Of a stretch of 64,000 bases of DNA, positions 49,945-61,325 are shown in pieces. A program made the position numbers and the translations under genes. Numbering within the stretch: the stretch's first letter is position 1; each line of letters opens with the position of its first letter. The notes under the pieces are model-generated. The model did not search any database, had not been told where the DNA came from, and was given only the letters and a program-made list of their open reading frames with translations. Origin of the DNA: Paramarasmius palmivorus (Eukaryota > Basidiomycota > Agaricomycetes > Agaricales > Marasmiaceae); assembly GCA_037176845.1 (NCBI GenBank), contig JAYKXP010000081.1, positions 62,001 to 126,000 of the forward strand, given 5' to 3'.

Positions 49945-51492
49945 CTAAGCACTGGACGTGCACAAGCGTTCGACTTTCTGAGCTTCCACATCTACATTTT
50001 CGTCCGAAGATCCTTCTCGGAGAGCGACGTTGTTGACCCCGAAGCTTTCAGACGTGACAGTGGCAGGGGGTTCTCCAAATCGTAGAGTAGATAACATCTG
50101 CGAGTCTGGCACGACGTTCTCATTTGACGCGAGACTTGCACGTAGGAATATCAAAGTCGGAGCAATGCCCTGTAATAGTCGTCAGTCGTCATGGGGGAGA
50201 AGGTAGGCGCTTGTACATTTTACTTACCACCATCAGCCCAGAGAACGGATTCAAGTTGAGACCGAATCCCAACTCACTGCTGGACTCTATGATCCCGATA
50301 TTTGCGAAAAGGGTTGCAGAATAAAGGAACCCGGATTCAATCCTAACCATCAGGTCTCGATTAGAGGAAGCCATATACGGCTGACGGCGAGAAAGCGTCC
50401 TCACAGCATGATTATAATCTTTTTGTACTTGCGATCAATTTTATGCCCCATATACTCTCGGGCGTCTCGAGTAATCCACCAGATTCGGCCCACTGTGAAA
50501 GCTGATATCAGCTTTTTCTACCGACAGCACGAGCAACCACAATACCGATGAGGAACGTCAATAGAAGGGTATTGGCAGCGTTAGCGATGTTATAGGCCAT
50601 AATTATATCACCAGCTTTGAGATATAGATCCCATCGCTGTTGACCTTGGGACATAAAATATTCCACATATCCAACAAAGCCAACGACTAGATTGAAGACG
50701 TCAGTCTGAGGAACGGATGCGTATGGTAGCTGGAACTTACCATGTGTTGTGCACAAAAGCACTAGTAACATGCCTGTCAAAACACGCTTTATAGACCCCC
50801 ATATGATAAAGCACCGATATAACTAAGAACACTCCTTGTCAACCAGAAGCTTCAAGTTTAGTAGAAACAAATGACTCACGAGAATGGTATCCGCAATGCA
50901 GCTATTCTTATGTCAGACGCTAGCCTCTGGAACGCAATTTGGCACGTACTTGGCTATGATATATGTCACTCCAATGAAAACGCTTGTAATCGTTACTATA
51001 GCGAATCCAAATCCTACTAAGCTGCGGGACTACTCACGTGAAAATCATGTGGGGGATGTTGCCCAAAGTCTCCCAGTCCAACAAGGAATCAAAATTGCCT
51101 GTGGATGCTGCTTGAAAGGCCAAGGTAGCCTCTATGATGGTGATACTTGCTTCCAACAGGGAAAGTGAGACCGATACCACGAAGAGCGCAACCATCCAGC
51201 TGAGGTGTAGGTTCCTGTTCACCTGAGCTTGGCGGCGGGTGTAGAAAAAATAGACCACCATTCCAAACAGCAAAACATAGAAACCTGAAAGATATTATGA
51301 GTTCAAAGACGTACGCTCAGTATCTATCAGTACTCACCCAATGCAAACAACATTAGCTGTTCAGCAGATTTAAACAAACATCAAGCAAATGACAACGCGA
51401 AGTTTGAAAGGACTCACTCCTACAGAGACAAATGGTGCGAGCAGCACACCTCGAATAGAGTAGATTGACTCGAAGGAATAACTGCTGCCCAT
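49945..51492 (-). CDS. Multi-pass membrane protein, array copy 2
   Basis: Starts MGSSYSFESIYSIRGVLLAP at 51492. Hydrophobic segments include FYVLLFGMVVYFFYTRR, WMVALFVVSVSLSLLEASI, VFIGVTYIIAN then CIADTIL, NAANTLLLTFLIGI, and IESGFLYSATLFANIGI. Signature blocks are a RIWWITRDARE-type sequence followed by YMGHKIDRKYKK, and GIAPTLIFLRASLASNENV with MLSTLRFGEPP; it ends RLCTSSA at 49945. About nine short introns at sites shared with the other copies. This layout matches a family of unnamed integral membrane proteins seen in Agaricomycetes; function is unknown, and the fold may be GPCR-like by helix number. The reading frame looks intact. Confidence 0.72.
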
Positions 51493-52857
51493 TCTTGTGT
51501 GGCGGGGAGTGTAGAGAAGAGCCAGACTGAGCAAGTGCAGATGTGACTTATATCTGACTAACACAAGTTCCTGAATATACCATGTTAACTTTTAGTGGCG
51601 CCGTTCGCGAAAGCTGTGGGATAGAAGGTTTGATTTCTCCAATCTTTCGATGGAACCAGTACTTTCATTATGATAGCATACCGCGACCGTTATTACATTT
51701 CAGAAATCGAATTGGTCGCTTGGGTACCGGAAAGTTATCGTTTAAAGTTGAAACGCCGCTGCAAAGAATGAACGTTCAGGTATCGCGTAAATCATGCAGA
51801 ACGACTCACCCGAATCAAGTTCGCCACTTAAGATAGCGAAAAACCCAATGCACACCGCGCCCATATTGGTCTGATGTTGCACCCGGCGAAACACACATTC
51901 CGTTGGTGAGGGCGATCTGATCGTCCTGAGTGTGATGTTCCTAAAGCTGGAATCAGATGCGATGTGATTAATGCACAAAACAGCCTAACTCTATCTGTTC
52001 GATATCCCGTCTGGATGTTCAATGGTGGCACCGCCTGAAAGATGGTGGCGATAGGAGTGCACTTCTGCAATATACAGTGTTCAGTTCGGGTTTTTACAGC
52101 AATGCGGGCCGCCCAGAATTATGGGGTCCATGGAAAATATGGACTCTATTGAAAGTAGTCCCAGCCGAACCTCGAGACTTGCAATTGCGGAGCTTACCTA
52201 CTGGAGGAGATGATAGCGGAAGAGAAGAATGAATGATCAAATGGGCCGATGCATATGCCGGCAACCTCCGAGGCACGTTCTTCCTTGCGATACCAATTTC
52301 GGCCCACTTCTCAAATCGCTCGCGGGCTCCTTTGTCAATAGATCTATGTCGAGTATCACTGGACAAAAATCGGGGGAGAACAGGCGTCCCGGAGCCGTCT
52401 TGAGAGACACGAGGTGCGCTGATGCAACCCGATCAACCCTGAATTTTCCTCAGAAAAAATGGACATACAGATTATAAACTCGACATTCATTCCCTATCTG
52501 AATATGGCATAGGCAACACAAAGTTAGTTCTGAGCTATAGGGCTAGGGTGCTCAGGGTCGTAGACGGTTACCAGCAGCGGCATGTAAGTAAAAGGTGAGT
52601 GTTCCTTCTCGTTCCTAGAGAGCACTGAATTGCTCAGCCGACGACAGGCAACCATCTCCAGATTGGCAATCCTGCACCCTCGAACACTTCCGCATTCCTC
52701 CGGCAAGGAAAGACACGACAAGAATGAATGTCCCATATCACCAATATGATGTCCTAGAACACCCAGTGAATCCGCTCGCTCTCGTCCCGCTTAAGTTTTC
52801 AGCTATCGTCAATCTAGATTCCTAAGGAGCTTCTCGTGTCGACAGGCTCAACTTCAC

Positions 52858-52903
52858 GATATCAAGCGAGCCTACGAGCGATTGAGTCTGCCTATGGGAG
52901 ACT
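52858..52903 (+). repeat. Spacer motif, copy 1 of 3
   Basis: A unit beginning GATATCAAGCGAGC and ending GTCTGCCTATGGGAGACTA. A second direct copy lies 94 bp further on, and an inverted copy in the next spacer. Confidence 0.7.
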
Positions 52904-52951
52904 ACGCCACGTCTCTACCACTTTCACCATCCCTCAGGAACCGGAAATCTC

Positions 52952-53000
52952 ATATCAAGCGAGCTGTCGAGCGATATCGAGTCTGCCTAGGGGAGACTAG
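52952..53000 (+). repeat. Spacer motif, copy 2 of 3
   Basis: Begins ATATCAAGCGAGC and ends GTCTGCCTAGGGGAGACTAG. Same orientation as copy 1, with a few substitutions. Confidence 0.7.
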
Positions 53001-53777
53001 GAAATCACTGTCAGTGACGATTACGCGAGGAACTATCGCCATCCCCTGCTACGTAGTCTGCTCTCATGGGCTCGAATATCAGGTTCTGGTTCATTCCAGT
53101 CAACACAGCGCGTCTTTCAATAGTCTAACTACTAGGCTAGGTACTAGGTCAGACCTATTACTTAGTAGGGATGCACACCATGCCGTCGACAATGCATGGC
53201 CGTGTGGCAGCACGCCGATTACGGTTACAGGTGTCACTAAACTGACTGGGTGGTTTTAGATTGATGGGTCAGGAATCGATCCTGAGCTCAGAGCAGGCGC
53301 TTCATCTCAAAAGAGCACGATGCCTGCGATTGATAGTAGTTTATCTTTTGATTCTTCGTCATCGTCATCGCCAGGTCTATATAATGATTATTTTGTGTGC
53401 TGTGTAGACTGTAGTTGGCTATCCCTTGCTTCCGACCACTGTGTCGTCTTTGGTATGCACCGAATGCAAATTTTATTTCAACTTCAGGAGACTGGTCACA
53501 GAGATCTTATATGACTGATCTACATTTCCAGCGGTCTAGCATCGGAGTAATGCTGGCGTCGGGGTCTGGACCGGCCTGGCTAGGATAGTGGCTAGTCCTC
53601 TACAATACTCCGTCGTCGCGATACAACTGGTCCAAAAATCATATAAATATATAGATCGAAAGAGGGGAGGCATGTACAAGTGGCATAAATACTACGAACA
53701 AGGCATTTGGACACTATAAACGGTGTACGATGGCGTAGCACCGTCCTCGAGAGAACAAGTTCGACTATGCTTATTGT

Positions 53778-55313
53778 TCAAGCACTAGACGTCTCTGAAC
53801 GCTCAACCTTCTGAGCTTCCAAATCTCTGTTTTCATAAATGGATACCCGTCGGAGAACAACGCTGTGGGTTTCATGGGTTTCAGATTCGGGGGTAACGGC
53901 GGTAGGTGGTTCTCCAAATCGAAGAGTAGAAAGCATTCGGGCCTCTGGCACCGCACTGTCGTTGATAGCAAGGCTAGTGCGCAGGAATATCAGAGTTGGC
54001 GCGATTCCCTACAATCAACGCTGTAAACGAGAGCGGATAGACAACTTGACTTTGTGCTTACCACCATAAGCCGAACCAGCGGGTTCAGAGTCATACCAAA
54101 ACCCAAGTCGCTCGAGGACTGTATAAGTCCAACATTTGCAATAAGGATTGCGGAATATAGAAAGCCAGACTCGATTCTGGACAATTGAAGTCAATCCAGC
54201 AGCATGGGTTACTATATAGATTTCATGACTTACAGCATGAATATTATCCTCTTGTACTTTCGATCGGTCTTATGCCCCATGTACTCTTGAATGTCACGGG
54301 TGATCCACCAAATCCGCACCGCTGTAGAAATTATGAGTTAGTGCTTTTGCGTAGCTGCACCAGATAGATACCGATGGCAAATGTCAATAGAAGAGTGTTG
54401 GCAGCATTGGCTATGTTGTAGCCTGTGACCAGGCTAACAGTGACTACATATAGATCCCATTGATGTTGACTCTGGGAAATAGAATATATAATCGTTGCGA
54501 CCAGTCCAATGACTTATAAACGTTAGCCTCAGAAATAGATGTCTGGTGTGTATATATAGTGATTGAGACTCACCGTTGGTCCCGAATGAAATGAACAGCA
54601 GAACACCAGTCAAGGGATGCCAGACATTTCCCCACACCAGAAAGCACCGATGCAGCTATAAGCATATTTATGATGAAAGTTCGGAAGCTTGAAACAACTC
54701 GGGAGAGGCTGCTCACGAGGACGCTGTCCGCAATGCAGCTACTTGTGTGTCAGAAAGACTTCCCAAGTATCATCTAGCTACTTACTTGGCTGCAAGATAT
54801 AATAATCTGGCGAAGCCGCTATTCATCGCCATTGGAACCCGAACCTTGGAAATAGCGAGTCAACTCACACAAGCACAGCATGAGAAACTTCTCCTGTGGT
54901 CTCCCAGTTGACTAGAGGAATGACGTTGCCAGTGGAAGCTGCTAGAAAGCCTAAAACAGCCGTCGTGGTTGTATAGCCTGCCTCAAGCACGGCAGATGAG
55001 ACAGATAATACGAAGAGTGCCATCAACCAGCCAAGATGAAGCCTCTTCTTGATCATAGTCTCGCGGGTGGAGAGAAGGTAGACCACCAAGCCAAAAAGTA
55101 AGACATAGAAACCTATAAACCCCTTGATCAATTCGGCTCTTCGACGATAACTAGTCACTCACCGAGCGCGAACAACATTAGCTGTTCATTCATGAAGTGA
55201 GTATCATTGTCCAGTGAATGCAGTTGGAGGTTACTCACGCCTACAGACACAAATGGCGCGAGCAGCACGCCTTGAATAGAGTAGAGCGACTCAAATGGGG
55301 AGTCATTGCTCAT
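53778..55313 (-). CDS. Multi-pass membrane protein, array copy 3
   Basis: Starts MSNDSPFESLYSIQGVLLAP at 55313, with mini-exon LMLFALG. Then FYVLLFGLVVYLLSTRETMI, LMALFVLSVSSAVLEAG, LLYLAAN joined to CIADSVL, HRCFLVWGNVWHPLTGVLLF, GLVATIIYSISQSQHQWDLY, NIANAANTLLLTFAIAVRIW, WITRDIQEYMGHKTDRKYKR, IESGFLYSAILIANVGL, LVRLMVGIAPTLIFLRTSL and MLSTLRFGEPPTAV, ending VERSETSSA. All exon joins keep frame, so this copy appears functional. The cytoplasmic C-terminal tail is charged and variable among copies. Confidence 0.75.
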
Positions 55314-57313
55314 TCTTGCCAGTGCGAGGGGAAGGTACAGGGAGAGGCGCAGAACCTAATTAAGTGGCTAGAGATGAGCTTTATATGTTATCAAGAAGAA
55401 TTATTCCAGAACAAAGCCTGTTGCCTGCCCATCGCTGAAATATTCGAGATCGAATAAAACAGATCAACAGATTAGATAGAAGCAATCTCCACAGCTTATA
55501 GCTGGTTCCCACTGCAGCGATCATCTTGTTTGACTCTAACCAGTTCCGAGTCCGTTGCCACCGTATCCTTGCCATATCCTTATCATGGCGCTAGCAAAAC
55601 CGAGTTGCTATGTTCTCGTTCAGCCGGCGGAATGGTACAATGGCTAGCTACCGCACTTAGAATGCGAAGAGTTCGCAGACGTCGTCAAGTTCTAGCGACT
55701 GTTCCTGCAAGTTATGTCGAGGTAGTCTCTGCTACTACTCATGGCAAGGTTTACAAGGACGTACTTTTCATGGTTCATCGACATCATCGATCTATCACAG
55801 CAGGAATTGAACCGCCTTGGGCGGCGATAAGACAGGAACAATGGTGCAACTTCACGCTGTGATGCCTGATGTTTCATGAAACACTGAACAGTATCTCAAT
55901 TCACTTCGTATCAGCTAATGTGATGCTCCACCATACAAGGTTTATTCGAGGAAATATTCATCAAGGAAGTAGCGATGCATCTCTTCCGGGAAGAGCATTC
56001 AGTTTGTATAGTAGCAACAGCCTAGAAACGACGTACGATAGTCCTCAGGCGACCAGCGAGGAATTGACGTCGGGGAAGGTATCTTCAATTTGGGAGCACT
56101 CGGAGTTGCTTGTCTCAACATATTGCAGTGCTGGACTTGATTCCGCATCTCTCAGGATGCGTGTGAAGGAGTAAAGACGAGAAGAAGTAAAATGTGTCAA
56201 GTGCTAGTGGGAGTAGACGGCAAGGCAAACACCGGCACTAGTCTCCCCTAGGCAGACTCAATCGCTCGCAGGCTCGCTTGATATTCACCCTTTTCTCTCA
56301 CCGGCGACGAATGCCTCAAAGTCACTGCAAAAGTTGTGTAACTGAATTCACTATGGACTATGGGATGCGCAGTTATGAATTGTCGAAGTGTGGGTTGGGT
56401 AGCACTTGCTAGTCGGAAGGTCTCGAAAGGTGTGTGCCCAGCCAGTGTATCTCGCGCCTTTTTTCATACAGACCTAACAGACCTGAGCCCACAAACCACT
56501 CTAGCTCTGATCCTCCCCAGTGTTCCTAGTAGGTCCTACCCTTTCTGGGTTGAGAAGGAACAAAGAGGGCCCGGTCATTATTATTATTTTTCGCCTCAAG
56601 CCTGACACAAGATCTATACTGCAACCATCATCAGGACACTTAACGGCACTCATCAGAACTTAAGCTTTCCTATCATCGCCGACATCGAAGCTCGAACATG
56701 TGTCATCATATCTACTCTCATGCCGACCAGCTCTAATCTCGCCGTGGGCTCAGTTTGAGATGGTCAAGCTTCTGCCTCTGTGTACTCGACGCCCTGAGCG
56801 CAGTCCCACCCACAGAGCAACATATGCAATTCAAAATGCCAATCTCTGCCAACAAGCTCGACATCACGCTTTAGCGCGGACAGCTACATCTTTTCGCTCT
56901 ACTCCCGACGGAACTCATTATTCTAGCTGACACGATCAAGCCGTGGTTTTTCTTCACTTCATCGGGACAACAATCACTGCGAGTGAAGCTCACAGCTGCC
57001 TAACCGAGCTTAATCGACCCCGCGAAGGAGTGCCGCACAACTGAACGATAACATGAGAAACGAACGCTGGTATGTATTACTCGGCCTGGTTATACGGTTC
57101 TGATTCGAAACCTTTAGGTCATGCCATTGGCGTACTGCCCTGATAGGAAAATGTAGGGGAATACGGTATAAGTACGTGAACCACAAGATGTAACCAACAT
57201 AATAGAGAATAAATAATTCGAGGTACCGAACTACAGTACGTGAGAGATAAAAAGTTCAGGACGAGTTACGGCGATGCCTCGAAACAATCCCGACTCCCAA
57301 CAGACTCGGAAAT
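55314..57313. other. Array spacer 3
   Basis: 2.0 kb without a supported gene, with short unsupported frames only. It contains the inverted copy of the spacer motif. Confidence 0.5.
56238..56284 (-). repeat. Spacer motif, copy 3 of 3 (inverted)
   Basis: The reverse complement reads ATATCAAGCGAGCCTGCGAG and ends GTCTGCCTAGGGGAGACTAG, close to the two direct copies in spacer 2. The intervening array copy 3 lies between them. Confidence 0.7.
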
Positions 57314-58861
57314 TCACACGCTGGACGTGTCCGAACGTTCAACTTTCTGGGTTTCCACGTCGCTGTTCTCGTCAGTGGATACCTGCTGAAGTGCCACGCT
57401 ACGAATATCACGTTCAGCTTGTCCTTCAGAGGATACAGCGGCAAGCGGTTCTCCGAATCGTAGAGTTGACAACATCCGAGAGTTTGGTACGGCGTTGTCG
57501 GCGGATGCGAGACTCGTGCGCAGGAATATCAGAGTTGGCGCAATTCCCTGGAGGAGACAAAATGTGAACGGTTTACATAGCAGTCTTGAGGAAGATCGAC
57601 TTACCACCATGAGCCTAACCAGCGAGTTCAATGAGATCCTGTACCCCAGATTGCTCGAAGTCAGAGTAAGACAGGAGTTTACGATAAGCACTGCGGAGTA
57701 TAGAAACCCGGATTCTATGCTGAGATATATAGACGTCTGAGAGGCAGATACTATCCAAAGCGATTTAGCACTCACAGCGTGGATACGATCCTTTTATATC
57801 TTCGATCGACCTTGTGGCCCATGAATTCTCGAGCATCTCGAGTTATCCACCAAAGTCGTCCCGCTGTATAGACATAGCAATTAGTTTTCCTTATATAAGC
57901 CAGTGATGAACGACCGCACCGATAAGGAGTGTCATTATAATGGTATTAGCAGCATTGGCCATATTGTAGGCCATGATTATGCTACCAGTCTTGGCCGACA
58001 AATCCCATCGTTGCTTTCCACGGGAAACAAAAACCAGGACATGGGCAACGAGACCAAAGACTATTACAATCAAGGCGTCAGCTTGATATGTAACCACTAT
58101 AACCACGTATTTGACGGATTAGACGTACCATTGGTTGCAGACAAGACTAGCAACAACACGCCGATCAAAGCACGCTTCGCGGATCCCCATACAACGTAGC
58201 AGCGATATAGCTATAGTCACATTCTCATGAAAAGTACAATATGCAGGAACGAAAGTTACTCACGAGAATGATATCTGCAATGCAGCTACTCATGCATTAG
58301 GAAATAGAACCCCCATAATATCATCAGGGCACTTACTTGGACAAAAGGTAGAGTATCCCGGAAAAGACCCTAAATCTGGTATTAAAACTACGATCCCAGA
58401 AATGGGGAGACAGCTCACCCAAGTACCAAACGGGGAACATTGTCCATAGCCATCCAGTCTTTGAGGGAATCGAAATTAAGGGTTGAAGCTGCTCGAAACG
58501 CAAAAACAGCCCCTGCGATGTCTCCGCTCGCTTCGAAGATAGCCGAAGAAACCGATAGTCCAAAGAGCACGGTCATCCAGTAGAGATGTGCTTTCCTGTT
58601 TACAATGGTTTCACGGGTGCAAAGAAAGTAGACCACCAATCCGAATAGCAAAGCGTAGAAACCTACTAGGAGTGAGCGATGGAAGGGAAATGGTTGGCTA
58701 TCGACTCACCGAGCCAGAATAGCATTAGCTATTTGTCGCTAGGGTCAGCCTTGATTACAATGCGAGGCTGATACAGAAAGACCCACCCCGACGGAGACGA
58801 ATGGTGCCAGCAGAACACCTTCGACGGAATAGACAGAGCTGAATGGAACATCATTACCCAT
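57314..58861 (-). CDS. Multi-pass membrane protein, array copy 4
   Basis: Starts MGNDVPFSSVYSVEGVLLAP at 58861, mini-exon LMLFWLG, then FYALLFGLVVYFLCTRETIV, WMTVLFGLSVSSAIFEAS, AFRAASTLNFDSLKDWMAMD, GVFSGILYLLSN, CIADIIL, FGLVAHVLVFVSRGKQRWDL, NMANAANTIIMTLLIGA, WWITRDAREFMGHKVDRRYK, IESGFLYSAVLIVNSCL and GIAPTLIFLRTSLASADNAV, ending KVERSDTSSV at 57314. The frame is intact and it is the best reference for the segment lost from copy 1. No known ligand or pathway. Confidence 0.75.
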
Positions 58862-59108
58862 CCTTTGTGACGAAGAGCTCGAAAGCAAGTTGAAGGACCC
58901 AACCAAGCGATGCAGATGAAGTATACTTATACCAAACTCATAGCGCTGGTATTGAATGTGTTCCCATATCGGTAAAGCATCAGACAGACGATCAGCACAG
59001 ATGGAAGCAGTCTCTGGGTGGAGTTTCTAATCCCGTCTGTCCCTAGCGCTGCTATGAATATATCATCCAGATAGCGTCGCGTTATGCTAGCTGTTCGCGT
59101 ACATTGAA
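58862..59108. other. Intergenic, copy 4 promoter
   Basis: Short region upstream of array copy 4 and downstream of the next minus-strand gene; nothing else recognised. Confidence 0.35.
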
Positions 59109-59930
59109 TTATAATCTTGTGGTGGATTCCAAGCACATTTCATAGTACTTAGTCTCTCCCGTGATCGCGGAACGAGCGACATATCGAAAGGACTCAACAC
59201 TATGTTTGACCGCCGTCGAAGGTGGTTGTGCGCTAGAATAGTGATGCCCCAACCGTTCAACGTCCATCAGCTTCAAGGTGACTTGTGATTGCTTGATGTG
59301 GGAGTAGGAATCTATGAAAAGATGAGAAGACGATAGCTATATCCGGTGATATCACATACATACCTACATGTCCATGACCCCTTGCCCAACACCGTGACTT
59401 CTCATTTTGCACCCACCGAGACACGATTTTCTTGACTTCGACCCCAACGATGAAACGGGGTAATTCGAAAGCTGAACGAATTTCAATATCTATAAATGGA
59501 TCTGACGTCTCGGATCTTTATCGTTGGTGCCCAAAGGGCGAACTGAAGGAAGCCAATTTATCAGCCATTCGAAACGATCAATATCGACGAGCAGAATGAT
59601 ACAGCAACAGATGGAATTCAAAAGCTGAAAGCCTGCCGTACAATGTCCCAGTATTGGAATAGATTCTTTGCTTGTAAATCCCTCGAAAGGAATGTTTGGT
59701 CTATCGAGTTGTGCGCCATCTCGCCGGGCCAGTGGACTGAGGAAGCTAGAGCTGTAGTTTGCGGTGAGTTCTTCGAAGTTCGGAGTAAGAGACGAGAGAG
59801 AGAGGACTCGGCACATTCCGGCGCCGGACCTGTAGGCTATACTCGGGCTATACCGGTCCGGGCCCGTCTGTTGCTCTTCCACCGACACCGACCGCCGTTC
59901 CTCCTCTTCCGACCACAGCAACCCATACAC
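59109..59930 (-). CDS. Unknown protein, 5' end unresolved
   Basis: The last two exons are convincing: RSETSDPFIDIEIRSAFELP through VSRWVQNEKSRCWARGHGHV, a gtatgt intron, then DSYSHIKQSQVTLKLMDVER and KHSVESFRYVARSAITGETK to a stop at 59109. The overlapping 146-codon frame (59490-59930) is in another phase; part of it may be an upstream exon. I do not recognise the family. Stop and last intron are well supported, the start is not. Confidence 0.4.
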
Positions 59931-60014
59931 AAGCTCGACGACTTTCAGGAACTTGCACTACTTCTGCTTTCATAGAGAAACTCTCGAACACCCGGTGTAA
60001 AAGGCTTGGTGGTG

Positions 60015-60383
60015 TTATGCTGCTGGAGACGAAGCATACCGTTGCAGAAAATTACAAAGCCTCCAAGTCTGAGCTAGGTCAACATCGGAGTCCTTCGAGA
60101 ATCGTCGACATAGGCTAGATGGCAGAGTGCCAGTAAGCAGTCGCTGGACAATATCGACGGCAAGTAATACTTGTCGTGTATCCGGTGTGTATCCTAGTAT
60201 CAAACTGGCGACTTCTCTGATTCTCCTTGGTAGATTTCTCGGCGTGAAATCCTCGGGTTTTGATATTTGGAATCGAATAATGAAAAAACGGCTGTAAACC
60301 ATTAAAGTGCGTTTCACTGTCGCAATTGAATTATAGCTCTCATTGATCTCAGATACCTTCCAACAGCCTTTTGTCAATTGCAT
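60015..60383 (-). CDS. Hypothetical open frame
   Basis: A 122-codon frame from MQLTKGCWKVSEINESYNSI to YASSPAA. It has protein-like composition (REVASLILGYTPDTRQVLLA) but no domain I recognise, no paralogue here and no clear splice partner. It may be an exon of the 59.1 kb gene or chance. Confidence 0.25.
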   Translation of the reverse strand: MQLTKGCWKVSEINESYNSIATVKRTLMVYSRFFIIRFQISKPEDFTPRNLPRRIREVASLILGYTPDTRQVLLAVDIVQRLLTGTLPSSLCRRFSKDSDVDLAQTWRLCNFLQRYASSPAA

Positions 60384-61325
60384 TCGTACTTCGCCTCAAG
60401 CCTTGAGTCTCGAACAACTACCGCCCTGGTTCGCACTGTGATACATCCTCAGGTTCGATAGTCCGGGGCTCGACCCTGACACCCAGGAGCAATAGGATTC
60501 TCATGCCGTCGTCAAGATACCACAATTAGACAGACTACCATCGCTGAGTCAAGACCATGCTTGCAGGAGCCTCCAGGGAGGCGTTTGCAAAGATTCGAAA
60601 GAACTTTGGCCTGTCTCTAGACACCTCGTCATCGTACTCGGATGCAAATGGCCCGGTCTTTTACGAACCTACGCTGTCATATTCATACCAGGTCATCGGA
60701 ACATGTAATCGATTAAACGATGCATACGCGATGCGTAAGCTGACATCCAGGATAGGCAAATAACGGTTAGGTTCGAATGGTCATGGTATAGTTACCTTTC
60801 TTCTTTTCCACATGTTGCTCTCACTAAACTTTCCACAGGTTCTTAATACCTACGAAGGATATAAACGCCTTCATCCTTCTGATCTGGTCAAGGTACAATG
60901 GCTCGGACAGGTACTCGTTAAGTACTAGTCCCTCGGGTCTAGCACTTAACGTCTATTGCCTATCTACAAAGGCTTCGTGACCTCATCAACGTCGTCATTA
61001 GTGATTTCGCTTATTTTGGGATCGCTTCTTGCACCAGCTGGGGCCTTAGCTTCCGCTTCTCAGTATCAGCTGCAGCTTTGGAGGCAGATGTGGAGATCCG
61101 TCGAATCAGATGAGACTCACCGGGCATCTTTTCGCTGGAAGTATACATCTATCGGCTTAATGAGCATCAATCGGTGGCCATTCGCGTTTTTATACTCCCT
61201 GACGGCTCCACTAGCTCCGTGACGGTTTGGACGTAGAGCTGCGGTTCATTGATGACCTACCTTGACGAACTTCGAGATAAAAAGGTGTGTGCTCAATCAG
61301 TTCTGATCCCACTCGCTTATCAATT
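60384..61325. other. Intergenic with short frames and a hairpin
   Basis: Two plus frames (60557-60763 and 60956-61222) are open, but no domain supports them. A 34-nt imperfect hairpin at 60917-60950 has arms GTTAAGTACTAG and CTAGCACTTAAC. Confidence 0.35.

Larger units (their letters stand above)
51493..53777. other. Array spacer 2
   Basis: 2.3 kb without a supported gene. It shares blocks with spacer 1 and carries two direct copies of a 46-49 nt motif (listed separately). Confidence 0.5.
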
